This document shows, one piece after another, positions 13,668 to 15,972 of a stretch of 15,972 nucleotides of DNA (position 1 is the stretch's first letter; the number at the start of each line of letters is the position of its first letter). The translations under genes and the position numbers were made by a program. Source of the stretch: DATCTV01 sp964400685 (lineage in GTDB: Bacteria > Desulfobacterota > Desulfomonilia > UBA1062); assembly GCA_964400685.1 (NCBI GenBank), contig CAYNVT010000099.1, positions 1 through 15,972 of the forward strand, written 5' to 3'. The notes under the pieces are model-generated. The model was not told the DNA's origin, ran no database searches, and worked only from the letters and a program-made list of their open reading frames with translations.

Positions 13668-15972
13668 ATGAAGATAAGCTATAATTGGATAAAAGAGTTC
13701 GTCGATATTGACGCACCGGCTGCTGATGTGGCTTCGGCGCTTACAATGAGCGGGATAGAAGTGGAAGGTCTGGAACATTCGACCATTCCCGAAGAGATAA
13801 TCAGCTCAAAAATAATTGAAGTAATGCCTCACCCAAACGCGGATAAACTGAGCATATGCATGGTTGATGCGGGATCGGGTGAACCGATAAAAGTCGTATG
13901 CGGTGCCCCCAATGTCAGGACAGGTCTTGTAAGTGCATATGCGCCTGAAGGGGCAATGATCGGAGACTTCAAGGTTAAAAAGGCTAAAATAAGAGGTGAG
14001 GAATCTTTCGGTATTCTGCTCTCGGAGAAAGAGCTCGGTCTAACGGATGACCACACAGGCATAATGGAACTTGATGATGGGCTTAAACCGGGATTAAGCC
14101 TATTGACGAGCAACAATCTGGAAGACTGGCTGTTCGAGATAAATGTGACTCCAAACAGGGGTGACTGCCTGTCCGTGCTTGGCATTGCGAGAGAGCTTTC
14201 TGCCATATACAAAAAAGAACTCCGGCTCCCTGTTTTTACAATCAATGAAGATTTCGAGCCGGTTGAGAAATATCTGAATGTCGAGATAATTGCGAAAGAC
14301 GGCTGTCCGCGATACTGCGCCAGACAGATAAGGGACGTTAAAATCAGAAAAAGCCCGTTCTGGATGAGACGAAGATTGTTCCAGTCAGGAGTACGGGCGA
14401 TCAACAACATAGTAGATATTACAAACCTGGTGATGCTTGAATACGGCCAGCCCCTGCATGCCTTTGACTACAGGTTTCTTGACGGGCATGGTATTATTGT
14501 AAGAAGGGCTAAGCCGGGGGAAAAATTCGTCACGCTGGATTCGGTCGAAAGGATACTCACTGAAGAAGATCTGCTCATCTGCGACAATTCAAAACCTGTT
14601 GCCCTGGCGGGTATCATGGGAGGCGAAAATTCGGAAGTCAAAGATGATACGACGGACGTAACACTGGAAAGCGCATTTTTTGATCCCATAGGCATTAGGC
14701 GCACATCAAGAAAATCAGGGCTTTCAACAGAAGCGTCATACAGATTCGAGAGAGGAATTGATCCTGAAATACAGGCAATGGCGGCAAACCGTGCATCATG
14801 GCTTATGCAGGAACTTGGAGACGGCAAAACAGCAAAAGGCATAATCGATAAAAATTATTCGACCCTTTCTGGCAGAGTGGTACCGCTTCGAAGGGATTAT
14901 CTTCGAAGGGTTCTTGGCGTATCGGAATTTTCAAACAGCGATGTTGAAGAAATATTTATAAGGCTGGGCTGTAAAGTTGAAGGATCAGGTGACGTCTGGA
15001 AAGTTACCGTTCCGGCTTTGAGGCATGACCTTGAGCATGAAATCGATCTCGTCGAGGAGTTCATCAGGATATATGGCATGGACAGGGTAAAACCTGAGCT
15101 GCCTTTGTACAGGCCTGAAGGTGAAGTTTACGGGCATGACCTGACCAGATCTTTAAAAATAAGGCTTGCATCAATGGGTTTTAACGAGATTATCACCTAT
15201 TCATTCATTGCTCCGTTCTGGAAGAAGTTTTTCGGAGAAGGCATGCTCCAGTTGAAAAACCCCTTGTCTGAGGATATGAGCCTGATGCGCATATCTCTTA
15301 TTCCGGGACTGGTTAGTGCAGCGGCAAGGAATAAGAACCTGCAAAACAAGGATATAAACTTATTCGAAACGGGAAGATGCTTCTTCCCGAAAGAAGGCCA
15401 GAAACTTCCTCTGGAAAAAGAGATGGTAGGTGTCGCTGTTTCAGGAAGCCGAAGGGATCAGCATTTTTCTGAACAGAGAGTGAATGTCGATTTCTATGAT
15501 ATTAAGGGCATTGCCGAGACATTGATTCCGGATATTAGTCTCAGACTCTCAGATCATGCTTTTTTCAAGACAGGGGTACAGGCAGATATTTTATCAGCAG
15601 AAAATGTTGTGGGTTGTCTGGGGGCTGTATCTGAAGAAATATTGCAAATAATGGATGTCAATGAGGATATATTTATACTCGAGATCGAGTTTACTGCTTT
15701 ATCAACCAGAGAGTGGACAGGCATGAACTCTGTCCCGAAGTTCCCAGCCACATGGCGGGATCTGTCTCTTATAACGGATGAAGATGTAGAATATGGAAAG
15801 ATAGAGCAGCTAATAAACGGTCTGAAGATAATAGAGCTTAAAAAGGTGACGCCGATCGATACCTATTCTGGAGATAAGCTCCCTTCAGGAAAGAAGGGGA
15901 TAACTGTCAGGGTGACTTACCAGTCGCTGGAGAAAACACTTGACGACAAGCAGATAAACAAATGGCAGGATA
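13668..15972 (+). CDS. pheT: Phenylalanyl-tRNA synthetase beta subunit, 3' end outside window
   Basis: The partner of PheS that carries tRNA recognition and editing of Tyr-tRNA-Phe. The frame opens with MKISYNWIKEFVDID and stays open for 768 codons to the window edge; E. coli PheT has 795 residues, so little is missing. Domains in order: an OB-fold tRNA-binding domain (about 40-150, with HPNADKLS at 55-62); the B3/B4 editing domain (from about 205, including IVDITNLVMLEYGQPLHAFD); B5 (about 400-470, containing VLGV and IRIYGMD near 466-472); the catalytic-like core; and the FDX-ACB anticodon-binding domain from about 685 (PKFPATWRDLSL). The start is four bases after the pheS stop without a clear ribosome-binding site, implying coupling. 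Confidence 0.97.
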   Translation, partial: MKISYNWIKEFVDIDAPAADVASALTMSGIEVEGLEHSTIPEEIISSKIIEVMPHPNADKLSICMVDAGSGEPIKVVCGAPNVRTGLVSAYAPEGAMIGDFKVKKAKIRGEESFGILLSEKELGLTDDHTGIMELDDGLKPGLSLLTSNNLEDWLFEINVTPNRGDCLSVLGIARELSAIYKKELRLPVFTINEDFEPVEKYLNVEIIAKDGCPRYCARQIRDVKIRKSPFWMRRRLFQSGVRAINNIVDITNLVMLEYGQPLHAFDYRFLDGHGIIVRRAKPGEKFVTLDSVERILTEEDLLICDNSKPVALAGIMGGENSEVKDDTTDVTLESAFFDPIGIRRTSRKSGLSTEASYRFERGIDPEIQAMAANRASWLMQELGDGKTAKGIIDKNYSTLSGRVVPLRRDYLRRVLGVSEFSNSDVEEIFIRLGCKVEGSGDVWKVTVPALRHDLEHEIDLVEEFIRIYGMDRVKPELPLYRPEGEVYGHDLTRSLKIRLASMGFNEIITYSFIAPFWKKFFGEGMLQLKNPLSEDMSLMRISLIPGLVSAAARNKNLQNKDINLFETGRCFFPKEGQKLPLEKEMVGVAVSGSRRDQHFSEQRVNVDFYDIKGIAETLIPDISLRLSDHAFFKTGVQADILSAENVVGCLGAVSEEILQIMDVNEDIFILEIEFTALSTREWTGMNSVPKFPATWRDLSLITDEDVEYGKIEQLINGLKIIELKKVTPIDTYSGDKLPSGKKGITVRVTYQSLEKTLDDKQINKWQD

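Overview
The window looks like a chromosomal stretch of a Gram-negative bacterium of middling G+C content. It encodes outer-membrane and periplasm-directed proteins: a patatin type Vd autotransporter, a lipoprotein and a secreted lipase. It also carries the conserved translation block thrS-infC-rpmI-rplT-pheS-pheT. Frequent AGG/ATA codons, the gene content and a CFI-like C-terminal tail on the lipase are compatible with Desulfobacterota (old Deltaproteobacteria, for example Syntrophales-like). That assignment is inference, not proof. No CRISPR array, insertion sequence, prophage or rRNA is visible.

Layout. 1-243 (-): the first 81 codons of asd, with a promoter-like pair and a strong hairpin in its leader. 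412-486 (+): tRNA-Val(GAC) with an encoded CCA and a good TTGACA promoter. 487-732: no recognisable gene. 733-4454 (-): four co-directional genes, read from the high coordinate down: a GH123/DUF4091-type lipoprotein, an unrecognised small Cys-rich protein, a DraG-type ADP-ribosylglycohydrolase and a YhhN/TMEM86-like membrane protein. The gaps are 69, 35 and 21 bp, so one operon is plausible. 4704-7910 (+): a patatin/POTRA/beta-barrel protein and the membrane protease HtpX. 7905-9371 (-): a secreted alpha/beta-hydrolase lipase that converges on htpX; both stop codons lie in one TTATAA hexamer. 9619-15972 (+): thrS, infC, rpmI, rplT, pheS and pheT, with pheT running off the window.

How the genes work together. 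The right-hand third supplies translation: two aminoacyl-tRNA synthetases, initiation factor 3 and two 50S proteins. It forms a tight run, with a probable extra promoter between thrS and infC and a rare AUA start on infC that fits IF3 self-repression. The centre is envelope-oriented: surface phospholipase, membrane quality-control protease and secreted lipase. The left-hand minus-strand run pairs a glycosidase-like lipoprotein with an ADP-ribose hydrolase and a small putative metal-binding protein. I can see no functional link between those three.

The best candidates for a second look are the AUA start of infC, the abrupt CFI-like C-terminus of the lipase, the unrecognised Cys-rich protein next to the ADP-ribosylglycohydrolase, and the hairpin at the predicted 5' end of the asd transcript. 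I did not find convincing evidence for an entirely new multi-gene system.
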